In this document: one piece after another, positions 38,201 to 48,444 of the stretch
Numbering within the stretch: position 1 is the first letter of the stretch
How the letters are laid out: every line of letters starts with the position of its first letter
Assembly (NCBI GenBank): GCA_963556255.1
Contig: OY744608.1
Coordinates: forward strand, 29,679,783 to 29,743,782
Direction: 5' to 3'
DNA: 64,000 bases
Origin: Allolobophora icterica
Lineage: Eukaryota > Annelida > Clitellata > Crassiclitellata > Lumbricidae
Program-made: the position numbers and the translations under genes
Notes under the pieces: generated by a model
What the model was told of the DNA's origin: nothing
The model's input: the letters and a program-made list of their open reading frames with translations, nothing else
The model's database searches: none

Positions 38201-41200
38201 GTCCTTTTCATTAAGTAGCTCTCTTGGCATATTTATGCATTTACTGTCCTTGTGTGCAACAGACAGTTGACGGTTTGTTGTAATGGAATTTATTTGCTTT
38301 GCAGTTACATAATCTTCAGTATTCTGCCAACAATTGCAGACATCTTCATAGCGATCATCTTCTTCCTTACAGCGTTTAATGCATGGTTTGCGCTCATCAT
38401 TTTCGTCACGATGGCCCTCTATCTTGGTGAGTTTTGCAATGACTTTCACCAGTGATAACTCACACTTTAGTCATCTGTTCCTAACACATTTTTTCCCAAT
38501 GAAAGTTAAGGTGAGGTAAGAAAAGTAAGTAATATCTAGTAATGTATTACCCATTGTAATCGACAGCAGTCATATGGTAGTGTGTAAAAAGCGGTCTTGG
38601 AGTGTAAGAATCTTTTGGCTGGTGTACGAACTTGACAAAATCGATTCAAGTACACGAGATCCTTTCCTAACAGGTTACGTAGTTCTTGAGTCAGGAAATG
38701 ATTTCACATAAAGCACCATAGTTTACCCCTGCCTTGCAGATCATTGATGAAAGGGTGGTTGCTGTAAATTGTTCACTATGCTAAAAACCATCCATGAAAT
38801 CTCATGTAGTTATCCTACTTAACAGCAGTAATAACAGTGACAATAAATGTTGCTCTGTTTGCAGTCGGGACATTTGTTGTGACTGAATGGCGAACAAAGT
38901 TCAGACGAGAAATGAACCTATTGGACAACGAGATGAACGCTCGTGCAGTCGATTCTCTGCTGAACTTTGAAACGGTCAGCAGATCTATGCACTGAGACGT
39001 TGTGACTGATAAGGGTTTTATTAGCTTTTGCGATGATTGAACGGTTAAGTTAGAATGTCTAACTGAATGAACACTTCAAGAAGTGGGTTTGAACACTTGT
39101 GAGTGTGTGTGCTAACAGGGAAACTTCTTTGATTATGGAGACTTCAACTACCATATTGATTGGGAAAATAGGACGAAGAGAGAGAAAAAGACAGGATTTC
39201 CATGAAGTTTACTAATGCAGTTTATGCAACAGCCAACTGGGAGAGACAACGTTTTGGACTTCGTGATAGAGAAGTGTGAGCATGTTAAAGCATTTTAAAA
39301 TACTAGCAATTGTGACTTTCCAGGTTTTCTTTCAGTGGTTCTAACACAGAATGCATGTTTTCTTGTTGAATATTGTTATGTGTGAACACTTGGGGAGTGT
39401 GTGAACAGTAACATTAGGGTATTTGAATGCTTCCATGGGCAGTTTTATGATAAACACATTAGAGTGAATAGTTATATATCGGTATTCAAACAGGCATGTT
39501 CAAACACAGGGAGCAAAGAACCACCGTGAACTGACGTAATTGATAATAGCAATCATGGGTGTCCGGAGGGAGTTAAGGGGCCTTTGCCTCCCTGGATTTT
39601 ATATATATTTTGCAAAAATAAAATCTTTTGATTATTTTGATTATTACAACAGTCCCAACATGATTTTCAATGCGAAAAACACTTAATTATTTAGGTGCAG
39701 TCCTTGATCATTATTTATTTTAAAATTCTTTTCTATGCAAATTTTTTTCTATGCAAAAACGTCATTTTGACCCCTTAAAAAATGTTCAATGCGAAAAACA
39801 CTTTATTATTTAGGTGAAGTCCTTGATCATTATTTATTTTTAAATTCTTTTGTATACACATTTTTTTATGCAAAACGTCACTTTGCCCCCCTTAAAACTT
39901 TTTGCCCCCCAACAAAATTCCTGTGGACGCCCATGAAAGCAATCACGACAAAGCAGATTAATGTGTCGAGTAGGTGTAGGCTGGACAGTTAAGATTGTGT
40001 AATATGTTTTACACCAGCACTTTTTGAGAGGTTTCTTAAAATGACAAGATCATTTATGCAAGCTTTTGAATCAGGTGATGGACGCTTTTGGTAGCAGTAC
40101 AGGACAGCACTGATATATCATATACGGTACCTTGTATTCTTGTTACATAGTTGTCATGGTTGTTGAATATTGTTTCATTTGTGAATCTCTCTCATTTGAA
40201 TCAGGTGAAGTATTATGGGGCAGAAGAATTCGAAATTCAGCGTTACAGGGAAGCCATATTGAAATTTCAGGTTTGTAAAGTAATGGCTGTCAGTGTCATG
40301 CAGAGTCACTTATAAGCTGTTTGTGTGTACACCATGAGTGTAGTCTAGCATGTCTATCAACTCTTGCCACATCAGTGGCAAACTTTTGATCTCATAGTGG
40401 GTTGATATCCTCTGGCTGTGACTACTATGACTGCCATTATATTGACTTAAATTTGGAAAATGCAGCTCCTCTTATGCATGCCCTGCTACCTGGAAGTCTC
40501 TACTTGAAGGTGCTTAGCAGTATTTTAATGTCTCAAAGCTGCTTTAAGATATGCCTGTTTGTCTGCATGTCTTGTTCGGTTAGTTGATTTTCTAGTCACT
40601 TAATATTATGCCTTTAAAGTGCCTCACAGTAGTGTTGCCTATCCTAGCCTAAATGATATATTATGTCACTGAGAACAGAAGGTACATCAGCAAGTAAAAC
40701 ATTGCACAGTTATCTAGAAAAGTCACCAATGTCAGGCTCATGCCTCATATATATATGGACTTGTGTGCACCGCCAAATATGTGCAGTCCAATCAGTGGAT
40801 TCGTATGCAGAGTTGACAAACTACACTTGTTCGGAGTTCCTGAACCAAGTTGTATCAATATTGTAGAGCAACGACGGGTGGCAGCATGTGCGATACACAA
40901 TAATGCCAGTGCCCAGTGGTCCCTTGTGATGCATTATGAAGTTCATTTTATTGTCTTGTATAAGAAATGAGTTTAATTGAGTTGAGCAGTGCTGCTCAAA
41001 CTGTGGTCCATGGCCTGGTACTGGTCCGCACGTGATTGGTTACCGTGCCACGCTATGATAACCAGAATCACAATTTTGATTGTACTCTGATAAAATATTA
41101 AATTATATAGGCCTACAGTTTAAAAAAAATGAGAACATGACACAATGTTCATATAATAAACCGTTTTAAATATGCAACAGTAAAAAGTATGGTTGTAATA

Positions 41201-44200
41201 AACAGTGACACTATTATGAAGTCTAAATTCTAACATAACATGTCATATATGTAAGCTGATGTTGAAAAGCTGGTTTGTGGTAAAGCTGGGAAACAATTAC
41301 TGGTCCACAGCATCAGAAAGTTTGAGAAGCACGGGATTAGAGGATTGTCATTTTGTTATTTAGAAAGCTGAGTGGATCAGCAATGCATCACTGAATTTAC
41401 TTAACACGATTCAGAACATTGTCATTACGTCTGGCCTCCTGGTTGGTTCACTGTTGTGTGCCTGGTACGTCACTAACAACCGTGGTCTGACGGTCGGGGA
41501 TTACGTCCTGTATGCATCCTACATCATTCAGCTGTATGCACCTTTGAATTGGTTTGGAACATACTACAGGTAATTAGTGCATCTGTGGATTGTCTTCGTG
41601 CTCTTTTTTTAATGCTTGTTAGCACAGTTTGCTTTGCATGCGTATTTCTTTTTCTGTCTAAAAACGTGCTTTCAGGAAGAAACAGACTGAAATGGCCTCT
41701 AACGTCACACTCTTGGTGAACAGGAGTAGAGATTAACCTGTGACAAAATTTTACCTTGGGTCATTTTTCCCATCAGTGAAATGCTGATAAAAATCCTGAT
41801 CACCATGTGCATGACTGCATCGTCACCAGCAAAGCATTTCATTAGACAGGAGAGACAGGCGTCAAACATCGAGAAGTTTACATCTGTTATTATCTTTAAA
41901 GAGATTAAGTTGTATTTTTGGAACCCAATTACTTCATTCATGATAGTTTTTACTCTTGATCAGATTTCTTACATAGATAATGTGCAGTTGTAAATAATTT
42001 CAAATGCAATTTTTTTTAAGGATGATCCAGCAAGCATTTATTGATATGGAGAACATGTATGACCTTCTGAATGAAAAACAAGAGGTTAGCTGTATTTGTT
42101 TTTCTGCTGACTGTATAATTTCGTTGGAGCTTTCAACTTTAAATTGTGATTATTTAAATGTCAGTGGATGACACACTATTCAGCGTTTCTTGAATCCATC
42201 TATTCTTAGATCTTTGAACAATTCTTTTGAATTTGATGCATTAATTTGTTACTTTTTACATTTGATGCAGTTACTTGACATGCTTCAAATGGTTTATTTA
42301 TTATTAATTAGAAGGTATTTGTATATAATTTATACGTTAATATTGGTATGGTACCTTTTGAGAGCTTTTGTGACTTCATTTTCACTAGGTGAAAGATGTT
42401 CCCAATGCACCTGAAATGATGGTTACAAAGGGAGTCATCGAGTTCAGTAACGTGAGCTTCCAGTATCAGCCAAGGTCAGTCAGGATTTCTTTTTTCCTAG
42501 GAATTAAAATGTGATATTTTAGTGGCTAAATTGATCTTTTTCATTGCCTTCTGTTTTTGCTAGCCCCATATTTTTCTTTTGGTTTACCATCATATCCCAC
42601 ACCTTTGCCTCTACATTTACTTATAAATTTGGTTTGAGATTTCTGTTCCATCTTTACCCCTAGCCAACTGAGCAATAATGAGTACACTGACTGTACACTG
42701 TCTGTGAGAAGATGAGACAGCAAAGCCACCTGCCTTCATATGCTGAGGCTAAGAAACTGATTTCGCTAACACTTCAAAGCCATGGCTGCCTCAGGGCTAG
42801 CTTAAGGGACTTCTCTTCTTCTTCTTGCTTAGCAAGCAAAACCCTAGAAATCTGGAAAGAGTAGATGTTAGATCAGGTTTAAAACTGCTTTGCTACCTGA
42901 TACTGATACCATTGACTTCTGCTCAGCAGAATTGCATGAATGTGCATATGAATTGTATATGAATGTGCATATGAATTGTATATGAATGTGCATATGAATT
43001 GTATATGAATGTGCATATGAATTGTATATGAATGTGCATATGAATTGTATATGAATGTGCATATGAATTGTATATGAATGTGCATATGAATTGTATATGA
43101 ATGTGCATATGAATTGTATATGAATGTGCATATGAATTGTATATGAATGTGCATATGAATTGTATATGAATGTGCATATGAATTGTATGTGAATGTGCAT
43201 ATGAATTGTATGTGAATGTGCATATGAATTGTAGACGACTTTTTAAGCTCATTTTTCTGTTTATGTTTTCCAGTGCTCCAATCCTGCACAACATAACATT
43301 TGTGGTTCCTAGTGGCCAGACTTATGCTCTTGTTGGGCCATCGGGTGCTGGCAAGAGCACCATTGTGCGCCTTCTATTCAGGTTCTATGACATTCAGTCG
43401 GGCGTCATCAGGATTGATGGCCAGGACATCTCACAGGTTGGCATAAACTCAGTGTTTGTATAATTTCAGCTTTGCTTTTTTGTGACCTGAAGTTGAAATA
43501 ATGGACCAGAGATAGGGCATAGCCGGGTGCCGTTTTTCAACCGGGTACCGGGTCCGGGTAGTTTGAATAAAATCTGCCGGGTCCGGGTACCGGGTCTGGG
43601 TATTGAAACTAAAAGCGGACATTCAGATATACGCACAAAGTGTATGCTACCGTCTACTATTATAATGACGTCTGTTGAGTGTTGACCTACCAAAACCAAT
43701 ATATATGTCATTTCCGGAACTATACAGAGCGTGGCATGGGAGAAGGGAACTATAGGCATGAAAGAGAGATAAGAAACTGTCTTTCACGGCTTTAAGGACA
43801 CGCCGCCTACCGGCCGAAGGAGGAGGGAAGGGGGGAAATAAACGGGGACTTTAGAAGCTGCCTTGTTTCAATGACACGCCGGCTACATTTCGAAGGCCCA
43901 TTTATTGCTCTAATTAACGGTGCTCTTATTTACATAGAAAGACCGCTGGTTTCCCACGGTCGTCTTCTTTAGTGAGCGCACCTAAAATGTCGCAATTCTA
44001 CCCCTCTGGCATGGGCCGGGTGACTTGGGCTTATAAAAAAAAGTGGTTTCAGTGTTTTGTGATTTCGTCGTTCACAAATTTGTTTTGATAAAAAAATTAC
44101 CCACCCGGACCCGGATGACCTTTCAGCTCCGGGTCCGGGTGTCTTCCGGGTGTTCAACACCCGGAATTTCCGGTTATCCGGGTCAGTACCCGGCTATGCC

Positions 44201-47200
44201 CTAACCAGAGATTTGCTTTTCATGTATAACCTTAAATCTAAGCCATTGAGAGCATTTTTACATAGCTTCCTTCCTTGGATGGATCTGTTAAGTGGCTGGA
44301 TTTGGTAAAGATGTTACCTTAAGTGGTTAGATTTAGCAAGATACTAAAATATGGTGATACGGTGTCTATCAATGAACTAATTGCTAACCGCATTTTGGTG
44401 TGCAATCAACACAATCTATTATAAATCTAGACACGACACTGTGCCTTAGTTATTTTATTTCATTTGGCAATACTGTAAAAGCTGTTTGTTTTATTGCTCC
44501 TCATCTGTTCAGTTTTAGTCAAAATCTTTTTTAAGTTAACCCAGACTGCACTTCTGCATCTGTGATGAACATCCTGTTGTATCATATGAAAGTGGCAATC
44601 AGTGTGTATGTATGTTGTCATTTATATAGCACCTTTCAGAATCTGTCAAAAGCAAGCATTGTAGATTTCGCTTCAGTTGTAAAACCATTAATTTCTGTGA
44701 GGATTGTGGTATAAGAGGATGAAGGAACAGAGTGATTACTATGCCTTGCTGTACAACAACTGAACCTGTTGACTGATCTCTAAACTGTCTTTGAATTAGG
44801 TCCAGCAAGCATCTCTGCGGAATCTCATCGGTGTCGTTCCACAGGACACTGTTCTCTTCAACAACGATATCAGGCAAGTTTTTAAACTGACCAAACAAAT
44901 TTTCAGCATGGTTGCACTAGTCATGTTTCATAATCACCAGTTTCATAATCACAGTAAATCATCTATCATTTATTTTCTACTACAACAAAGCTGGACATTC
45001 TTTACTACATGTAAAACCCGATCGGTTGTTCTCATTTGACCGTGGATGGTGAAGAAGTGAGCAGCTGAAGCTTCGTAAGAAGCAGTTTCGACTGGACATG
45101 AGAAAATTTGGGCAACAAAGTTGTGAACCCTTTCTACGAGCCTTTATTTATCATTCGTTTCTTGGTTGACCCTAATTACATTATAATCTTGTGTACATCT
45201 GTTCAGGTACAACATTCGTTATGGCCGTGTGCAGGCAACAGATGAAGAGGTGGAAAGTGCAGCTCGAACTGCTGATATCCATGACCAAATTCTTGGTTTT
45301 CCAGATGGTTAGTAAGAACGATTATCAAAAAATACTTTTTAACGTGTACTAGTTTATGTAAAAGAGAAAATCTTGTTGAATATTTACAGAAATTTATCTT
45401 ACAGTTGGAAGTCTTTGCTAACAAGGATTGTGCCTCTAGTGGGAATAATGGTGTGATTGTACATGTGAAAGTGAAATGGTGTTAACTTTCTTATTTATAG
45501 CACAGTGTTTAATTGTTGAAGTAGTTTCAGATTTATTTATATGAGTTCTATGGTGTTGCTCTAGTAATCAATATTATCTCAAAACTGTTTTACAATATAA
45601 TCTATTTAGTAGGTTCTTAGTTTTTTTAAATTTGGATTCATTAAGTCTGGTCAAATTATCTGTAAAAATCTAAGAAGACTTTTCGGAAGCAGTTTGCATA
45701 TATTATTAATATGGTGTTGTATTGGTGCAATGGATCGCGTGATTAAGTGCTAATATGGTTTAAGAGGAACCTGTTATTAAAGTCTTAAAAATAAGAAATT
45801 ATTAAGTACTTTGTTTCTTAATAGGTTATGAAACACGGGTGGGTGAGAGAGGACTGAAGCTGAGTGGAGGGGAAAAACAGCGAGTGGCCATTGCTCGAAC
45901 TGTGCTTAAGTCACCACAGTTTGTGCTGCTTGATGAGGTAAGTCGAAAAGGAGGCACAAGAGCTTCACCTGAATATTCATGTCGTCGGCTATTTGTTTTA
46001 GGCACAAAAACTTGAACTTCTTAGGTTATGATGTTAATTTTAACAAAATCAGCAAAGGGTTACTAAATTAGAGCAAAAGCATGTACATGAAGCACAATCA
46101 TTGACTGATCTAGTCTACATAGGTTCTTATCAGAACTTTTTGTAGGAATGGCAACAATGCATTGCAATAACTAGATAAGCTGACTTGGCATATTGATGCT
46201 TGGGTACAAATTGCCTGTTCATAGGTGTGAGCTTATCAGTTCTTACAGGATCTCAAGCAGTGTGCGACCGTACATATGGTACACGTACGTTATTATGCCG
46301 TATGTTGGCGTACGTTGGCATCAGTTCATGACGAAAATAAAATACATAACACTATGCACAACAAAAGTCAATAATAGTTGGTGATTGACAGTCGTAACCT
46401 ATTTTAACCATTTCATCAGTCCTGTTCAATGATCTCTACTTTTAAACTTTTAAATTCCAAATTGCTAAAATATTCTATCTAATGCATAATATGAAGAAAA
46501 TTGATTTTATGGCATTAGCCTACTTTATAGGATGGTCAGTGCCAGTGGTCGCTTAATTGGTAATACTAAATTTTCAGCACCTTTCGTAAATAATTAGGTT
46601 CCTGCGTACGGGGAGACTAATACTATATAGCTAAACATTTTTTGCGTACGGTACGCGTACGTTATTTTTTTCGATAACGTACGTACGGTACGCGTACGTT
46701 ATTCCGGTAGGTAACGTACAGTCGCATTTTGATGTCAAGTCCATGAAAAAATGAGTTTAATTCTTCTGGATTATTTGTATATTTTACTTTTGAATATGTT
46801 AATTGCTGTTTTTATCTCACTCGTATCTCCGTCGTATTGCTAACCGATTCTGTTGTTGACGATTGCATCAAATGTTGACATTTTAGGCTACATCTGCACT
46901 GGATACAAATACAGAGCGTAACATTCAGTCAGCTCTGGCTAAAGTTTGTGAAAATCGTACAACAGTCATCATTGCACATCGACTTTCCACAATCATCCAT
47001 GCAGACCAGATTCTGGTTTTAAAGGGTGGAGAGATTGTTGAACGTGGAACGTAAGTTCGCTACATCATAATAGAGTCTAACGAGTATGCCATACATTATG
47101 AATGTACTATTCGCCACCAACTGAAACCATACAAGCTGTTAATTACAGAGTGTTGCAGGACAGAACCCATTCACTTCCATCCATGCAGACACGAAAGCCA

Positions 47201-48444
47201 GCTTTAGCCACAAATTTGATTTCTTTTTCCAGTAGGCCAGTATGCTTTTGGGAGGAAGAAAGTATTCCAGTAGAGACAGAAAAGTTAACAAGAAAAGCCA
47301 GGATTATGGCAGATATCTGAGTTGGAGACTAGAGGCCATGTAGGCAGAGGGTCATGTTCACAATGTTTGGAATAGATTTCATTAGGAGGTCAGCTGTGTA
47401 GTCAGTGGTGACATGGCATGGGTTAATTGTGAGGTTGTAGTAAGGTTAGGTATTTATAAAGAAATGTAACAACTCATCTGGGTTGGGCAGTCTGGAGAAG
47501 CTGGATGGAGAAGAGAGTTCAGGAATGTTCCAGTTTCTCTGAGAGGCTGTGGATATGCAGGGCTTTTGGATGGAGACTTCAATAAGTGTGATAATATTAT
47601 CAAGTGTATGTCCTCTATTTTTATGAATTGGCACAGATATGTGCTGGCAAAAGAGAAAGAAGGTTAGTAATGGTGGTGATGTCACCGAGTAAGTAGGCAG
47701 AATGAACAAGTACAGACAGATAAAAGGAACTCTGAGGATCCTTTTCAGCCATGCGTGGGCCAGGAGCGCTTCTGAGTAGGTATCTAAAAGGAACACTATA
47801 TCAAGTTTAGATTGATTGGTTGGATTCACTGGAGAACATAGGTGTAGGCCAATGACAAGTAGTCTTAGGCACCTATAAATTGACAAGAAGTGAGAGACAT
47901 TGAAAAGTGCTTCTGTTTAATACTTAAGAGATTTTTGTGGTGGAACAAGCCTATTTTCCACCACGCAGATAGGTTAAGTCTGGGCTAAGAGACCATGTCT
48001 GGTCAATGTAAATACAACCATCGGCTGTGAACAAGATGCATAAGGTGCTGCTTGGATGTTATTTGATTTGCTTTTGAAGTTCAGTTGTGTGTAGCCCATC
48101 AGGGCTGTCACATGCTTTCCTCTACATTTGCCAGGTCTTGACTTGAACATTTCGACTTGCTTATTTGTGTTTGCACTGTTCATGGAATGGCTGTTCTTAT
48201 GTGGCTACTGGGTTTTAGACATGAAGACCTTCTGTCACAGAACGGGGAATACGCCGACATGTGGCAGAAGCAACTGACTAAAGGTGATACGACTTCTGAT
48301 GAAAACAATGGAGATGATTCACCATCAAACTCGGCAGCAACCAAGATCCAACCTCCACCAGCAAAACAGCAACCTAAGCCCAGTCATGGGCAGAGTGACC
48401 ATGCACATAGTCGCCATGGACACGGACACGGACGTAACCACTGA
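32237..48444 (+). CDS. ABCB6: ABCB6/HMT-1-type mitochondrial-lysosomal ABC half transporter
   Basis: Coding exons: 32237-32736, 33816-33957, 34501-34765, 35215-35352, 36168-36270, 36747-36836, 38305-38426, 38865-38974, 40205-40270, 41364-41569, 42021-42084, 42389-42474, 43274-43436, 44800-44873, 45207-45307, 45825-45937, 46887-47050, 48219-48444. Joined, they give 910 residues in one frame (human protein, about 842). The N-terminus ([23 protein letters not shown]) is the extra membrane domain of this subfamily. The core membrane domain has [25 protein letters not shown] and [17 protein letters not shown]. The ATPase has Walker [10 protein letters not shown] (652-660), Q-loop Gln700, signature LSGGE (756-760), Walker B FVLLDE (to 781) and H-loop His812. 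As a homodimer the family exports porphyrins or heavy-metal-thiol conjugates across mitochondrial, lysosomal or plasma membranes. ATG 32237 aligns with the known start; a 3' splice site at 32212 implies a 5' UTR intron. The tail is His-rich. Confidence 0.95.
37065..38190 (-). mobile_element. CR1-like LINE in ABCB6 intron 6, reverse orientation
   Basis: On the minus strand the 162-residue frame 38100-37612 begins [14 protein letters not shown], has the RT catalytic LYADDVQAL and continues [20 protein letters not shown]. The sequence goes on through frameshifts as [19 protein letters not shown] and [17 protein letters not shown] to PSLWNDLPL. The 3' block GGGAGCGCCTCTGATTAGG and TATAAATGCAT is followed by a TACAA-repeat tail (37076-37098). 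It is 5'-truncated and lies antisense to the host gene. Confidence 0.85.
39554..39935. mobile_element. hAT-type MITE in ABCB6 intron 8
   Basis: Ends CATGGGTGTCC and GGACGCCCATG are inverted. Flanks ATAGCAAT and AAAGCAAT match at seven of eight bases. The middle contains a duplicated block (ATGCGAAAAACACTTTATTA at 39790 and a near copy at 39670). Two relics of the same family lie at 62209-62334 and 62578-62870. Confidence 0.75.
40987..41334. mobile_element. hAT-type MITE in ABCB6 intron 9
   Basis: The start CAGTGCTGCTCAAACTGTGG and the end AAGTTTGAGAAGCACGG form the inverted pair of a widespread hAT family whose consensus is CAGTGxTTCTCAAACT. Flanks GAGTTGAG and GATTAGAG match at six of eight bases, suggesting an older insertion. 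Confidence 0.75.
42930..43231. repeat. 23-bp minisatellite in ABCB6 intron 12
   Basis: About 13 nearly identical copies of a 23-bp unit starting GAATGTGCATATGAATTG. The last two copies carry a GTATGT variant. The array ends only about 42 bp before exon 13. Because 23 is not a multiple of three and the unit lacks stops on the minus strand, all three minus frames stay open; these frames are not genes. Confidence 0.95.
43513..44203. mobile_element. hAT-type MITE in ABCB6 intron 13
   Basis: Ends TAGGGCATAGCCGGGT and ACCCGGCTATGCCCTA are perfect inverted copies. The octamer ACCAGAGA flanks both sides (43505-43512, 44204-44211). Subterminal zones carry several CCGGGTCCGGGTA words in opposite orientations. 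691 bp, no transposase. Confidence 0.92.
44874..45206 (+). other. ABCB6: GC-AG intron of ABCB6
   Basis: The exon 14 end reads GATATCAG followed by GCAAGT, and the next exon begins after TGTTCAG. Only the GC donor keeps the frame: the nearby AAGTTT site would put the next exon out of frame and destroy NIRYGRV, which is conserved in ABCB6. GCAAGT is the usual form of the minor GC donor class. Confidence 0.85.
46258..46731. mobile_element. MITE rich in CGTACG words in ABCB6 intron 16
   Basis: The start CAGTGTGCGACCGTAC and the end GTACAGTCGCATTTTG are imperfect inverted ends (12 of 16). Flanks ATCTCAAG and ATGTCAAG match at seven of eight. Subterminal ACGTACGTTAT/ATAACGTACG words recur in both orientations. 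Length 474 bp. Confidence 0.8.

Noticed and set aside
42868..43294. Three overlapping minus-strand frames of about 110-136 codons
   Set aside because: They are the 23-bp minisatellite read in three phases, antisense in an ABCB6 intron.
47446..47886. 146-codon minus-strand frame in ABCB6 intron 17
   Set aside because: No motif is recognisable. The stretch near 47755-47830 resembles a LINE 3' block, so a host gene is unlikely.
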